The notes: generated by a model from the sequence alone, not told the origin. DNA of 64,000 nt from Histidinibacterium aquaticum (GCF_008710275.1 NZ_VYQE01000001.1:186001-250000), one strand, 5' to 3'; positions 34,747-42,818 are shown, numbered from the stretch's first letter. Numbers and translations are program-made.

Positions 34747-35646
34747 TCACCCGCGCGGATCGTCCAGAACGTCGCGCCAGGAGTGCTTCGGCGAATAGCC
34801 CACCATCCGCTGGGCCTTCTCGATGGAATAGAAGGTCTCGTCCGGCCCCATGTCCTTGCGCACCTCGACCCCCTGGTAGAAGCGGTCGATGATCTCGTCC
34901 GTCTTGGCGGCGACGGACATGTCGGGGTTGGCCACGTTGAAGACCTCGTAGCCCAGACCGTCCGTCTTCAGGCAGCAGTCCACCATGTGCCCGAGATCCC
35001 GCGCGTCGATATAGGCGAAGATGTTCCGCCGCCGCTTCTCGGGCGCCTCGAGGAAGTCGGGGAACATCTCCTCGTACTCGTGCGGCTCGATCACGTTGTT
35101 GATGCGCAGCCCGTAGTAGTCGTAGCCCGTCCGCGCATGGAAGGACCGGCCGCAGACCTCGTTCGCCACCTTCGACATGGCGTAGCTGTCCTGCGGGATG
35201 GTCGGGTGCGCCTCGTCGATCGGCACGTAGTCGGGCTTCACCTCGCCGTCGGCGAAGCAGATGCCGTAGGTCGTTTCGGAGGAGGCGAAGATCACCTTCT
35301 TCACGCCCATCTTGGCTGCCGCCTCCATCACGTTGTAGGTCGACAGCGCGTTGATCCGGAAGGTTTCCTGGTCCGGCCGATGCAGGATCGCGGGGATCGC
35401 CGCGAAGTGGACGATGGCGTCGTAGGACGGGATGCCGGTCCCCGGATCGAGCTCGTCGAAGCCCGCCCAGGCGTGGAGGGCCGAGTAGACCTGCCCCGCG
35501 TCCGTCAGCTCGACACGGAGGTTGTTCACCCCGGAATGATCGAGCGGCACCCAGTCGGCGTTGGTGACGCGATGCCCCTGCTCCAGCAGGTAGGGGACGA
35601 CGTGCCGTCCCGCCTTGCCGCTGCCGCCCGTGAAAAAAATGCGCAT
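34747..35646 (-). CDS. NAD-dependent epimerase/dehydratase (extended SDR)
   Basis: 299 residues. The N-terminal FTGGSGKAGRHVV is the nucleotide-binding motif, and the catalytic Tyr and Lys are in SYAMSKVAN. YDYYGLRINNVIEPHEYEEMFPD points to sugar-nucleotide or uronate epimerase relatives. The substrate is unknown: there is no glycan gene cluster nearby. Start ATG at 35644-35646; it ends in a strong terminator. Confidence 0.88.
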   Translation of the reverse strand: MRIFFTGGSGKAGRHVVPYLLEQGHRVTNADWVPLDHSGVNNLRVELTDAGQVYSALHAWAGFDELDPGTGIPSYDAIVHFAAIPAILHRPDQETFRINALSTYNVMEAAAKMGVKKVIFASSETTYGICFADGEVKPDYVPIDEAHPTIPQDSYAMSKVANEVCGRSFHARTGYDYYGLRINNVIEPHEYEEMFPDFLEAPEKRRRNIFAYIDARDLGHMVDCCLKTDGLGYEVFNVANPDMSVAAKTDEIIDRFYQGVEVRKDMGPDETFYSIEKAQRMVGYSPKHSWRDVLDDPRG

Positions 35647-35794
35647 GGCTCGAAGCCTCCCGTTTTGCCTTGTGGGCGGGACACTAGGCTGCTCCCAGCC
35701 ATGCGCAACCGGCCTCAGTCTCGCCAGGGATCGGCTCGGGCCACCAGGTAGTCTCGGATCACGCGGCGCGGCCCCGAAGGCTGGCCCGGGCAGG

Positions 35795-36424
35795 CTACCC
35801 CCTCGGTTCGAAGCAATCGTCGCCGAGCTGCCAATCGGCACCCGTCACGACGTTGTGCTCCTCGACCGTGCGGAGCGCGTCGAGCATGCGGATGATCTCC
35901 TCGCTGCTCCGGCCGACGCCGGCGGGATACTCGCTGATCGCCCGGATCCTCAGGGAGGGGTCGATGATCACCGTCTTGCGCACCGGCGCGTTGGCGCAGT
36001 CACTCGCCGGATGCAGGGCGCCGAAGAGTTCGACCAGCGTCCCGTCCGGGTCGCAGATCACCGGGAAGTCGATCCGGCGGCCGAAGATCTGGGCGATGTC
36101 GGCCTGCCAGTCCCGCTGCGCCTGGAGTGTGCCGGTCGAGAGCCCCATCACTTTCGCCCCGCGCCTGCGCAGGTCGGCGGAGATCGTGGCCAGCATTGCC
36201 AGCTCGGTCGTACAGACCGGCGTGAAGGCGGCTGGATGGGTAAAGAGCACCGTCCAGGCGCCTTCCGCGTAGGTGTGGAAGTTGACGGGTCCATAGGTCG
36301 TTTCGGCCCCGAAGTTCGGGACGAAGTCGCCGATCCGCGGGATCCAGGACACGGTCCGCTTGTAGGCGCGAGGTACCTCCGCGAAGTTCCGGTGAACGGA
36401 CTCCTTGAAGATCGAGTGTTTCAT
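35795..36424 (-). CDS. 1-Cys (Prx6-type) peroxiredoxin
   Basis: 209 residues. The peroxidatic Cys is in FTHPAAFTPVCTTE and the chain continues with the Prx6-style C-terminal domain (ISEYPAGVGRSSEEIIRMLDAL). Three further Cys (ICDPDG, SDCANAP, DDCFEPRG) are present but none sits in the usual resolving position. It reduces peroxides or lipid hydroperoxides in the cytoplasm. The 470-base gap upstream contains a perfect 14-bp palindrome that may control it. Confidence 0.92.
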   Translation of the reverse strand: MKHSIFKESVHRNFAEVPRAYKRTVSWIPRIGDFVPNFGAETTYGPVNFHTYAEGAWTVLFTHPAAFTPVCTTELAMLATISADLRRRGAKVMGLSTGTLQAQRDWQADIAQIFGRRIDFPVICDPDGTLVELFGALHPASDCANAPVRKTVIIDPSLRIRAISEYPAGVGRSSEEIIRMLDALRTVEEHNVVTGADWQLGDDCFEPRG

Positions 36425-36535
36425 CAGGCCGGTCCTACGTCTTGTTCATTGCGTCGTTCGAGCTGGCGATCACGTCGGGGCCTGCGGTTCGGGACCGCGG
36501 CGCAACCGAGACTTGTGTCCGTCTATGGCGGAATT

Positions 36536-36553
36536 GCGGCGGATGTCCGCCGC
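36536..36553. promoter_or_regulatory. Perfect 8-bp inverted repeat upstream of peroxiredoxin
   Basis: GCGGCGGA, TG, TCCGCCGC. It lies about 110 bases before the peroxiredoxin start on that gene's upstream side. It could be a hairpin in a leader or an operator. Evidence is only the symmetry. Confidence 0.3.
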
Positions 36554-36571
36554 CCGCGCTCAAGGGCGTCT

Positions 36572-36585
36572 TTGCAGATCTGCAA
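36572..36585. promoter_or_regulatory. 14-bp perfect palindrome TTGCAGATCTGCAA
   Basis: An exactly self-complementary sequence about 150 bases upstream of the peroxiredoxin start and 310 upstream of parE, in otherwise non-coding DNA. It resembles a dimeric regulator binding site; a redox regulator is a guess from the neighbouring gene. Confidence 0.4.
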
Positions 36586-36895
36586 GCCGCCGGGCCCTTG
36601 CCTGATTGCTCCATCATTCATCCACGCCCTGAAAACCTGGCCTTCTCGCCGCGTAGGCTGACTTGATTGCGCCACCGTCAAGACCGCCGACCTAGCTGAT
36701 TAGAATGCGACGGATCACCCGCGTCCGCCATCGCAGGCCGCCGACCGCTGCACGCCCAGGTTGTCCCGCGCCGCGCGACGCAACGACCGGGCGCCACCGC
36801 CCCGATCCTTCTGTGGACAAGCCCCGCCCCACCGTTGCTCCGGCGCCCGCGCGGTGCCACACTGCGCGCCAACCAACAAAGAGCAGAGCAGCGCC

Positions 36896-38854
36896 ATGCC
36901 CGACGATCTTCTCTCCGAGACAGACGAGACCGCCTACGACGCCGCCTCCATCGAGGTGCTCGAGGGGCTGGAGCCCGTCCGAAAGCGGCCCGGCATGTAC
37001 ATCGGCGGCACCGACGAGCGGGCGCTGCACCACCTCGTGGCCGAGGTGCTCGACAACTCGATGGACGAGGCCGTCGCCGGTCACGCCAACCGCATCGAGG
37101 TGGAGCTGCACGCCGACCACTCCGTGACCATCCGCGACAACGGCCGCGGCATCCCGATCGACCCGCACCCGAAGTTCCCCGGCAAGTCCGCGCTCGAGGT
37201 GATCCTCTGCACGCTCCACGCGGGCGGCAAGTTCTCCGGCAAGGCCTACCAGACCTCCGGCGGCCTGCACGGCGTGGGCGCCTCGGTGGTCAACGCGCTC
37301 TCCGACCTCATGGTCGTCCAGGTCGCCCGCGACCGGAAGCTCTACGAACAGCGCTTCTCCCGCGGCAAGCCCGAGGGCCCGGTGCAGGAGGTCGGCGCGG
37401 CCCCCAACCGCCGCGGCACCACCACCACCTTCCACGCGGACGAGGAGATCTTCGGCTCCCACCGCTTCAAGCCCGCGCGGCTCTTCAAGATGGTCCGGTC
37501 CAAGGCCTACCTCTTCTCCGGCGTCGAGATCCGCTGGAAGTCGGCGGTCGAGGACGGCGAGACCCCGCAGGAGGCCACCTTCCACTTCCCCGGCGGCCTG
37601 GCCGACTACCTCAAGGAGACGCTGGGCAGCGCCTCTACCTACGCCGAGCGGCCCTTCGCCGGCACGGTCGACTTCCAGAGCCGCTTCGGCACCCCCGGCA
37701 AGGTCGAATGGGCGATCAACTGGACGCCCACCCGCGACGGCTTCCTCCAGTCCTACTGCAACACCGTGCCCACCCCCGAGGGCGGCACGCACGAGCAGGG
37801 CTTCTGGGCGGCGATCCTCAAGGGCATCCGCGCCTACGGCGAGATCGCGGGCGTGAAGAAGGCCCAGCAGATCACCCGCGAGGACCTGGTGACCGGGGGC
37901 TGCGCGCTGGTTTCCTGCTTCATCCGCGAGCCCGAGTTCGTCGGCCAGACCAAGGACCGGCTGGCCACCGCCGAGGCCGCGCGGTTGGTCGAGCAGGCCG
38001 TGCGCGACCACTTCGACACCTGGCTCGGCTCCGACACCAAGTCCGCCGGCGCCATCCTCGACTTCCTCGTGCTCCGCGCCGAGGAGCGCCAGCGCCGCAA
38101 GCAGGAGAAGGAGACGGCCCGCAAGTCCGCCACCAAGAAGCTCCGCCTGCCGGGCAAGCTGGTGGACTGCACCGACAGCGCCCGCGAGGGCACCGAGATC
38201 TTCCTGGTCGAGGGCGACTCCGCCGGCGGCTCGGCCAAGATGGCCCGCGACCGCCGCACCCAGGCGCTGCTGCCGCTCCGGGGCAAGATCCTCAACGTGC
38301 TGGGCGCGGCCTCGTCCAAGCTCGGCAGCAACGCCGAGATCAACGACCTCACCCAGGCCCTCGGCACCGGGCTGGGAACGAAGTTCCGCATCGACGACCT
38401 GCGCTACGACAAGGTCATCATCATGACCGACGCCGACGTCGACGGCGCCCATATCGCGGCGCTGCTGATGACCTTCTTCTACAGCCAGATGCGCCCGCTG
38501 ATCGACGCGGGCCACCTCTACCTCGCCTGCCCGCCCCTCTACCGGCTGACCCAGGGGGCCAAGCGCCTCTACGTCGCCGATGAGCGGGAGAAGGAATACT
38601 GGCTCAAGAAGGGCCTCGGCGGCCGCGGCAAGATCGACACCCAGCGCTTCAAGGGCCTGGGCGAGATGGACGCCAAGGACCTCAAGGAAACGACGATGGA
38701 CCCCAAGACCCGGAAGCTGATCCGGGTGACCATCGACGAGGACGAACCCGGCGAGACCGGCGACCTGGTCGAGCGGCTCATGGGCAAGAAGCCGGAATTG
38801 AGGTTCCAGTATATCTCGGAGAACGCGAGGTTTGTTGAGGAGTTGGATGTTTAG
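36896..38854 (+). CDS. parE: DNA topoisomerase IV subunit B
   Basis: 652 residues. The N-terminal GHKL ATPase has EVLDNSMDEAVAG and a YQTSGGLHGVGASVVNALS lid. The TOPRIM domain has the Glu of LVEGDSAGGSA and the metal Asp pair in DADVDGAH. The C-terminus ends FVEELDV, as is normal for the family. Together with ParC it decatenates daughter chromosomes. Start ATG at 36896, from which the conserved sequence begins within a few codons. The last dozen or so codons are markedly more AT-rich than the rest (see findings), at the border of a low-GC islet. Confidence 0.95.
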   Translation: MPDDLLSETDETAYDAASIEVLEGLEPVRKRPGMYIGGTDERALHHLVAEVLDNSMDEAVAGHANRIEVELHADHSVTIRDNGRGIPIDPHPKFPGKSALEVILCTLHAGGKFSGKAYQTSGGLHGVGASVVNALSDLMVVQVARDRKLYEQRFSRGKPEGPVQEVGAAPNRRGTTTTFHADEEIFGSHRFKPARLFKMVRSKAYLFSGVEIRWKSAVEDGETPQEATFHFPGGLADYLKETLGSASTYAERPFAGTVDFQSRFGTPGKVEWAINWTPTRDGFLQSYCNTVPTPEGGTHEQGFWAAILKGIRAYGEIAGVKKAQQITREDLVTGGCALVSCFIREPEFVGQTKDRLATAEAARLVEQAVRDHFDTWLGSDTKSAGAILDFLVLRAEERQRRKQEKETARKSATKKLRLPGKLVDCTDSAREGTEIFLVEGDSAGGSAKMARDRRTQALLPLRGKILNVLGAASSKLGSNAEINDLTQALGTGLGTKFRIDDLRYDKVIIMTDADVDGAHIAALLMTFFYSQMRPLIDAGHLYLACPPLYRLTQGAKRLYVADEREKEYWLKKGLGGRGKIDTQRFKGLGEMDAKDLKETTMDPKTRKLIRVTIDEDEPGETGDLVERLMGKKPELRFQYISENARFVEELDV

Positions 38855-38880
38855 GGTGAATAGTTAGACGAGACGATTTG

Positions 38881-39501
38881 ATGAACCACGCTCTGGCCCA
38901 ACTCGCACTAATTTTCCTTCCGGGCATTATTTGGGCCAACTTGGACGCAATATACGGCTCTGGCCCTCGGGTAGACAAGCCAACGCTTGCTCTGAACTCG
39001 TTTCTCTTCGGAATCACTACCTATACACTCGTTTACGCAATCGGAAGCGCGTGCGGCTACGAGTTCACCTATCCAACATCTATTATCTCAGAAGAAGGGG
39101 CGCTCGTCGACTTCGCAGACGAGATACTTATTTCTGTTCCAGCCTCTATCATTCTGGCCACGATTTGGCTGTATATGGTGCGATTCAGGGTCATTATGAA
39201 GTTCTTTAATTGCATTGGAGCGACCCGTAGATTTGGACTGGAAGACGTCTGGAGTTTTACTTTCAACAGCAATCAAAGCCATGTTGAGTACGTGGACGTC
39301 AGAGACCCCGAAAGAGGTTTCATTTACTCTGGCTATGTTAATGCATACTCAGAAACAGAAGAATTTCGAGAATTACTACTGTTTGACGCACGCATATATA
39401 CTTCTGAGGGCGATGAGGTGACAGAGGCGCCTCACTTGTACCTTTCAATGAGCAAAGATAGGATGTGGGTTGAGTTTCCATACCGAGGTAACAAGGAGTG
39501 A
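38881..39501 (+). CDS. AT-rich unknown membrane protein (three-helix N-terminus, soluble C-terminal domain)
   Basis: 206 residues from the ATG at 38881 (a TTG just before is possible). About three hydrophobic helices (roughly 5-21, 39-59 and 83-103) are followed by a soluble, beta-rich domain (about 120-205) containing GFIYSGYVNAYSE and ELLLFDARIYTSEG. The layout is reminiscent of DUF6338-type proteins, but this is only a resemblance by eye. Base composition is far lower in GC than the surroundings and codon use differs, so it was probably acquired horizontally. It has no recognisable catalytic motif. It is followed by a small gene with a strong ribosome site, suggesting a two-component unit. 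Confidence 0.7.
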   Translation: MNHALAQLALIFLPGIIWANLDAIYGSGPRVDKPTLALNSFLFGITTYTLVYAIGSACGYEFTYPTSIISEEGALVDFADEILISVPASIILATIWLYMVRFRVIMKFFNCIGATRRFGLEDVWSFTFNSNQSHVEYVDVRDPERGFIYSGYVNAYSETEEFRELLLFDARIYTSEGDEVTEAPHLYLSMSKDRMWVEFPYRGNKE

Positions 39502-39504
39502 GAG

Positions 39505-39645
39505 ATGTCTCACAAGGAAGTAAAGGGACCTGAGGTCAAACGAATAAATGAGGGGAGCACGATTAAGGGTGGCCATAACCCGACACCGACGAAGCTTGAA
39601 ACTCGCCCCGCTCCTCCGAAGCCGACGAAGCCCAAGAAAGGCTAG
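39505..39645 (+). CDS. Small basic Pro/Lys/Thr-rich protein (46 aa)
   Basis: A short frame three bases after the membrane-protein stop, with a perfectly placed AGGAG (39494-39498) six bases before the ATG. The product is MSHKEVKGPEVKRINEGSTI followed by a tail rich in Pro, Lys and Thr that ends PTKPKKG. It has no hydrophobic segment, so it is a soluble, disordered, positively charged peptide. It shares the low-GC character of the upstream gene at its 5' half and becomes more GC-rich at the end. Function unknown; the tight coupling suggests it works with the membrane protein. Confidence 0.6.
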   Translation: MSHKEVKGPEVKRINEGSTIKGGHNPTPTKLETRPAPPKPTKPKKG

Positions 39646-39713
39646 CCTCAAAGAGCGGCAAAGGAAGGCGGATACGCTCCTATCCACTACCCCCTCGCCA
39701 CACCTCCCCTCGA

Positions 39714-39782
39714 AGGGCAGCGCCCGACCCGAGGGGTGGGCGTGAAGCGCCCGCCCCGTGGGGGCGGGTCGGGCGCTGCCCT
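39714..39782. repeat. Long inverted repeat (17-bp arms)
   Basis: Arm 39714-39730 (AGGGCAGCGCCCGACCC) is perfectly complementary to 39766-39782, with a 35-base loop that itself contains GCGCCCGCCCC-like symmetry. A second hairpin follows directly. It looks like a dispersed intergenic palindrome or strong terminator for the islet. Confidence 0.6.
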
Positions 39783-39800
39783 GCGCGCCTGCGGCGCGCA
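39782..39800. repeat. Second hairpin, TGCGCGCC-TGC-GGCGCGCA
   Basis: Perfect 8-bp stem with a three-base loop, directly abutting the larger inverted repeat. Together they form a double stem-loop of about 87 bases downstream of the islet genes. Confidence 0.5.
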
Positions 39801-39858
39801 CGGCGGGAGATAGGGCCGAACCGGTGTGCCCTGTGACGATCCGGGGACGGACCCCTGT

Positions 39859-39873
39859 CCCCCCCCCCCCCCC
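39859..39873. repeat. Homopolymer tract of 15 C
   Basis: Fifteen consecutive C (after CTGT) in the gap between the islet and the monooxygenase gene, 56 bases before the ATG at 39930. Such tracts are slippage-prone; this could alter promoter spacing, or be a sequencing-length uncertainty. Confidence 0.8.
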
Positions 39874-39929
39874 TTCCCTCGCCCCCCGCTCCCGGACCAT
39901 AAACGGGGGACCACCGAGGAGGACCGCCC

Positions 39930-40217
39930 ATGCCGCTCACCATCGTTGCCGACATCCACGCCGAGCCCGGCCGGGCCGACCGGCTTCTCGAACGCCTGCA
40001 GATGCTCGTCGCGCCGACGCGGGCCGAGGCCGGGTGCCTCGCCTACGACCTCCACCGCGACGACACCGACCCGGACCACTTCCTCTTCTACGAGACCTGG
40101 GAGACCCGCGAGCACTGGCTCGCCCACATGGAGAGCGACCACATCAAGGCCCACGGCCCCGCCACCGAGGGCCTCGTCGCCCGGGCCGATGTCTGGGAAA
40201 TGAGCAAGCTGGACTGA
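39930..40217 (+). CDS. Antibiotic biosynthesis monooxygenase (ABM)/quinol monooxygenase-like protein
   Basis: 95 residues, a single ferredoxin-like ABM domain: LTIVADIHAEPGRADRLLERL, then CLAYDLHRDDTDPDHFLFYETW with the characteristic FYE(T/V)W, and HLxxHI-like HMESDHIKAH. Members include YgiN quinol monooxygenases and LsrG-like isomerases; many act without cofactors. Substrate unknown. It has a fair GAGGA site. The 15-C tract lies just upstream. Confidence 0.88.
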   Translation: MPLTIVADIHAEPGRADRLLERLQMLVAPTRAEAGCLAYDLHRDDTDPDHFLFYETWETREHWLAHMESDHIKAHGPATEGLVARADVWEMSKLD

Positions 40218-40311
40218 GGGCGGTCACACCCCCGTGTGCTCAAAGGTTAACGAAATGTGGCAGCCGTGGGATTTCCATTGTAAATCAACACCTTGACCCT
40301 CTGTCCAACCT

Positions 40312-40327
40312 TGGACACCCCCGGCGG
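40312..40327. promoter_or_regulatory. Palindrome TGTCCAA-CC-TTGGACA, copy 1
   Basis: A perfect 7-bp inverted repeat with a two-base centre, 41 bases upstream of the HELTH lipoprotein gene start. The same motif occurs upstream of ppx at 54190. A shared transcription factor is inferred. Confidence 0.5.
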
Positions 40328-40368
40328 CACCCCCTTTTACCGCCCGCGGACCCGGCTATGCTCGCCCC

Positions 40369-41043
40369 ATGCGCGCCCTGATCCTCTGCCTCGTCCTCGC
40401 CACCGTCTCCGGCTGCACCCGCGGCCTCACCCCGGCCGAGCAGGCCTTCGGCGCCCAGATCGTCGGAGAGACCGCCGCCTCCCGCGTCCGCCTCTTCTCC
40501 GCCGGCCCGGTCGGCGCCATCTCGCGGACCTACCCCGTCCGCCCGCAGACCACCTGCCGCCAGCGCCTCTTCCCGCCGCCCGAGGGCCCGACCTTCGAGA
40601 GCCGCACCGCCGGCGTCGCCCTCTGGGACCACATCGTCACCAGCCCCGGCTGGTACCTGGAGGACTACCTCGCCGACTGGCCTGAGCGGCTGAACCTCGT
40701 GGCCGCGATGTTCTTCGCCCACGAGCTGACCCACGTCTGGCAGTGGCAGAACACCGAGGTCACCGGCTTCACCCCCCTGCGCGCCGCCCGCGAGCACCAG
40801 GAGCTCACCGACCCCTACCTCTTCGAGGAGTCCACCGCCGCCCGCTTTCTCGACTACGGCTACGAGGCCCAGGCGAGCCTCGTGGAGGAATACGTCTGCT
40901 GCGCCGCCGTGGCCCCCGAGGGCGCGCGCACGGAACGCCTCCGCGCGCTGCTCTCGCAGGCCATGCCGATCTCCGAGTGGCGCGCGCCGGACGACGTGCT
41001 GATCCCCTGGGCCGACGCCGACCTCGCCGGCGTCTGCGACTGA
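40369..41043 (+). CDS. Lipoprotein with HExxH metallopeptidase-like motif
   Basis: 224 residues. A lipoprotein signal with VSGC places it in the envelope. FFAHELTHVWQWQNT contains HELTH, the HExxH zinc-binding motif; a downstream Glu (ELTDPYLFEESTAA) or Asp could be the third ligand. Two adjacent Cys (YVCCA) follow. It may be a zinc protease or a catalytically dead relative; no experimental function is known to me. A palindrome 41 bases upstream may control it. Confidence 0.75.
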   Translation: MRALILCLVLATVSGCTRGLTPAEQAFGAQIVGETAASRVRLFSAGPVGAISRTYPVRPQTTCRQRLFPPPEGPTFESRTAGVALWDHIVTSPGWYLEDYLADWPERLNLVAAMFFAHELTHVWQWQNTEVTGFTPLRAAREHQELTDPYLFEESTAARFLDYGYEAQASLVEEYVCCAAVAPEGARTERLRALLSQAMPISEWRAPDDVLIPWADADLAGVCD

Positions 41044-41047
41044 CCGC

Positions 41048-41452
41048 TCAGCGCTGCTGTAGCCCCTCCAGGTAGTCCGCCAGCGCCAGCAACCGCTCCG
41101 GCACCGGCGTGCCCATGCCGTCCGGCCCCTCGGTCATGATCGTCGGACCCAGGTCGCCCGCCCCGAACTCCGGCATGGCGTCGGAGAAATGCGCCCCCCG
41201 CCGGTAGCCGTCGATCACCGACATCACGTAGTCGCGCGGGAAGGTCCCGCCGTTCCGCGCGCTGAGCGTCGTGAGGTCCGGCGGCGCCACCGGCAGCCCC
41301 TCCGCCAGCGGCCCCCCGCCCCGCGCGTCCGCCCCGTGGCAGGCCGCGCAGTTCTCGGCGAAGGCCAGGGCCCCCTCCCGCTCCAGGTCGACGCCCTGTT
41401 CCGGCGCACAGGCCGCGAGCGCCAGGATGGCCGGTATCGCGAGTTTCTTCAT
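41048..41452 (-). CDS. Class I c-type cytochrome, lipoprotein-anchored
   Basis: 134 residues. The signal ends LAAC, a lipobox. The haem motif is CAACH (in AENCAACHGADARGGG) and Met ligand candidates lie in DAMPEFG. The short size fits a periplasmic electron carrier tethered to the membrane. Its redox partner is not evident nearby. It converges with the HELTH lipoprotein gene. Confidence 0.9.
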   Translation of the reverse strand: MKKLAIPAILALAACAPEQGVDLEREGALAFAENCAACHGADARGGGPLAEGLPVAPPDLTTLSARNGGTFPRDYVMSVIDGYRRGAHFSDAMPEFGAGDLGPTIMTEGPDGMGTPVPERLLALADYLEGLQQR

Positions 41453-41476
41453 GTCCCTCTCCTGCTCTTGGTCTTG

Positions 41477-42076
41477 TCAGCCCGCCGTGCAGGCCAGCTC
41501 CTCTCCGCCCTCGACGGAGAAGATCGCCTCCTCTCCCCTATCCCAGAGAAAGGTCCCGAACGAGCCCTCGTAGCGGCTGCCGGAGGCGGCGGGCGTCAGC
41601 GTGGCCGCGTCGACCCGGTCGCCCCATTCGAGCCTGGCGGAGGGGAGTTCGGTATCGAAGTAGAGAGCCGTCAGCTCCAGCGGCCCCTCGGCGGCGCAGA
41701 GGTAGGTGGCGGTGGCCGCGGGCTCCTCCAGCATCCAGAGCGCAACCAGCTGCCCCTCGCGCCGGAGGTAGGCCGCCTCCACGCAGCTGCGGAGGCCATC
41801 GGTCTGCCAGCACTCGTCCCGCCCTCCGATCCATCCGCGCTGGGTGGCGCGCAGCTCCGCCGCAGCCTCCTCCGCGCCGGCGTCGAGCCCCTCCGCCGCG
41901 GCCAGCGCCGCGGAGAACCGCTCCGCGAGTCTCCGGTCCAGCGCCGCGAGGGCGTCATCCTCGCAGATCAGCTCTTCCGCGCTGCTCTCCGCGGCGGCGC
42001 AGTCGAGGGACGGCCCCTCCTGCGCGAGCGCGGGAGCGGCGGCGAACAGGGCGAACGTGACGAGTGTGCGGTGCAT
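41477..42076 (-). CDS. LprI/MliC-type lysozyme-inhibitor-like periplasmic protein
   Basis: 199 residues with a signal peptide ending ALAQ. The N-terminal part (LDCAAAESSAEELICEDDALAALDRRLAERF) is LprI-like with two Cys. The C-terminal half (TYLCAAEGPLELTALYFD ... LACTAG) resembles MliC/PliC lysozyme inhibitors. It may protect peptidoglycan from lysozyme-like enzymes. The ATG at 42074-42076 gives the signal peptide; an earlier start adds nine residues. It lies between cytochrome c and lolD on the same strand. Confidence 0.85.
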   Translation of the reverse strand: MHRTLVTFALFAAAPALAQEGPSLDCAAAESSAEELICEDDALAALDRRLAERFSAALAAAEGLDAGAEEAAAELRATQRGWIGGRDECWQTDGLRSCVEAAYLRREGQLVALWMLEEPAATATYLCAAEGPLELTALYFDTELPSARLEWGDRVDAATLTPAASGSRYEGSFGTFLWDRGEEAIFSVEGGEELACTAG

Positions 42077-42143
42077 GGGACGACCTCCTTGGCCCGGGAC
42101 CATGCCACGAGTGTGCGCCGCGCCGCGCGATCCGGCAACGACT

Positions 42144-42810
<667 letters not shown>

Positions 42811-42818
<8 letters not shown>

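Larger units (their letters stand above)
36425..36895. other. 471-base non-coding gap between peroxiredoxin and parE
   Basis: No convincing gene was found. It contains a perfect 8-bp hairpin GCGGCGGA-TG-TCCGCCGC at 36536-36553 and a 14-bp palindrome at 36572-36585. The right half (36680-36895) is upstream of parE and low in recognisable promoter elements. A 60-codon minus-strand frame here starts MALLCSLLVG but has no ribosome site and looks like a shadow. The region presumably carries two divergent promoters. Confidence 0.6.

Noticed and set aside
36715-36897. 60-codon minus-strand frame upstream of parE beginning with a hydrophobic stretch
   Set aside because: No ribosome site, very Arg/Gly-rich, and overlaps the parE start; treated as chance.
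36692-38515. A 607-codon minus-strand frame opposite parE
   Set aside because: Repeated Gly/Leu/Val/Glu shadow pattern; the real gene is parE with all motifs.
39445-39900. Minus-strand 151-codon frame across the islet end and palindromes
   Set aside because: It runs antisense to the small gene and through palindromes and poly-C; no sign of selection.
38855-39929. Mobile element ends or attachment sites around the AT-rich islet
   Set aside because: No integrase or transposase, no tRNA gene, and no direct repeat could be matched between the parE 3' end and the right flank by eye.
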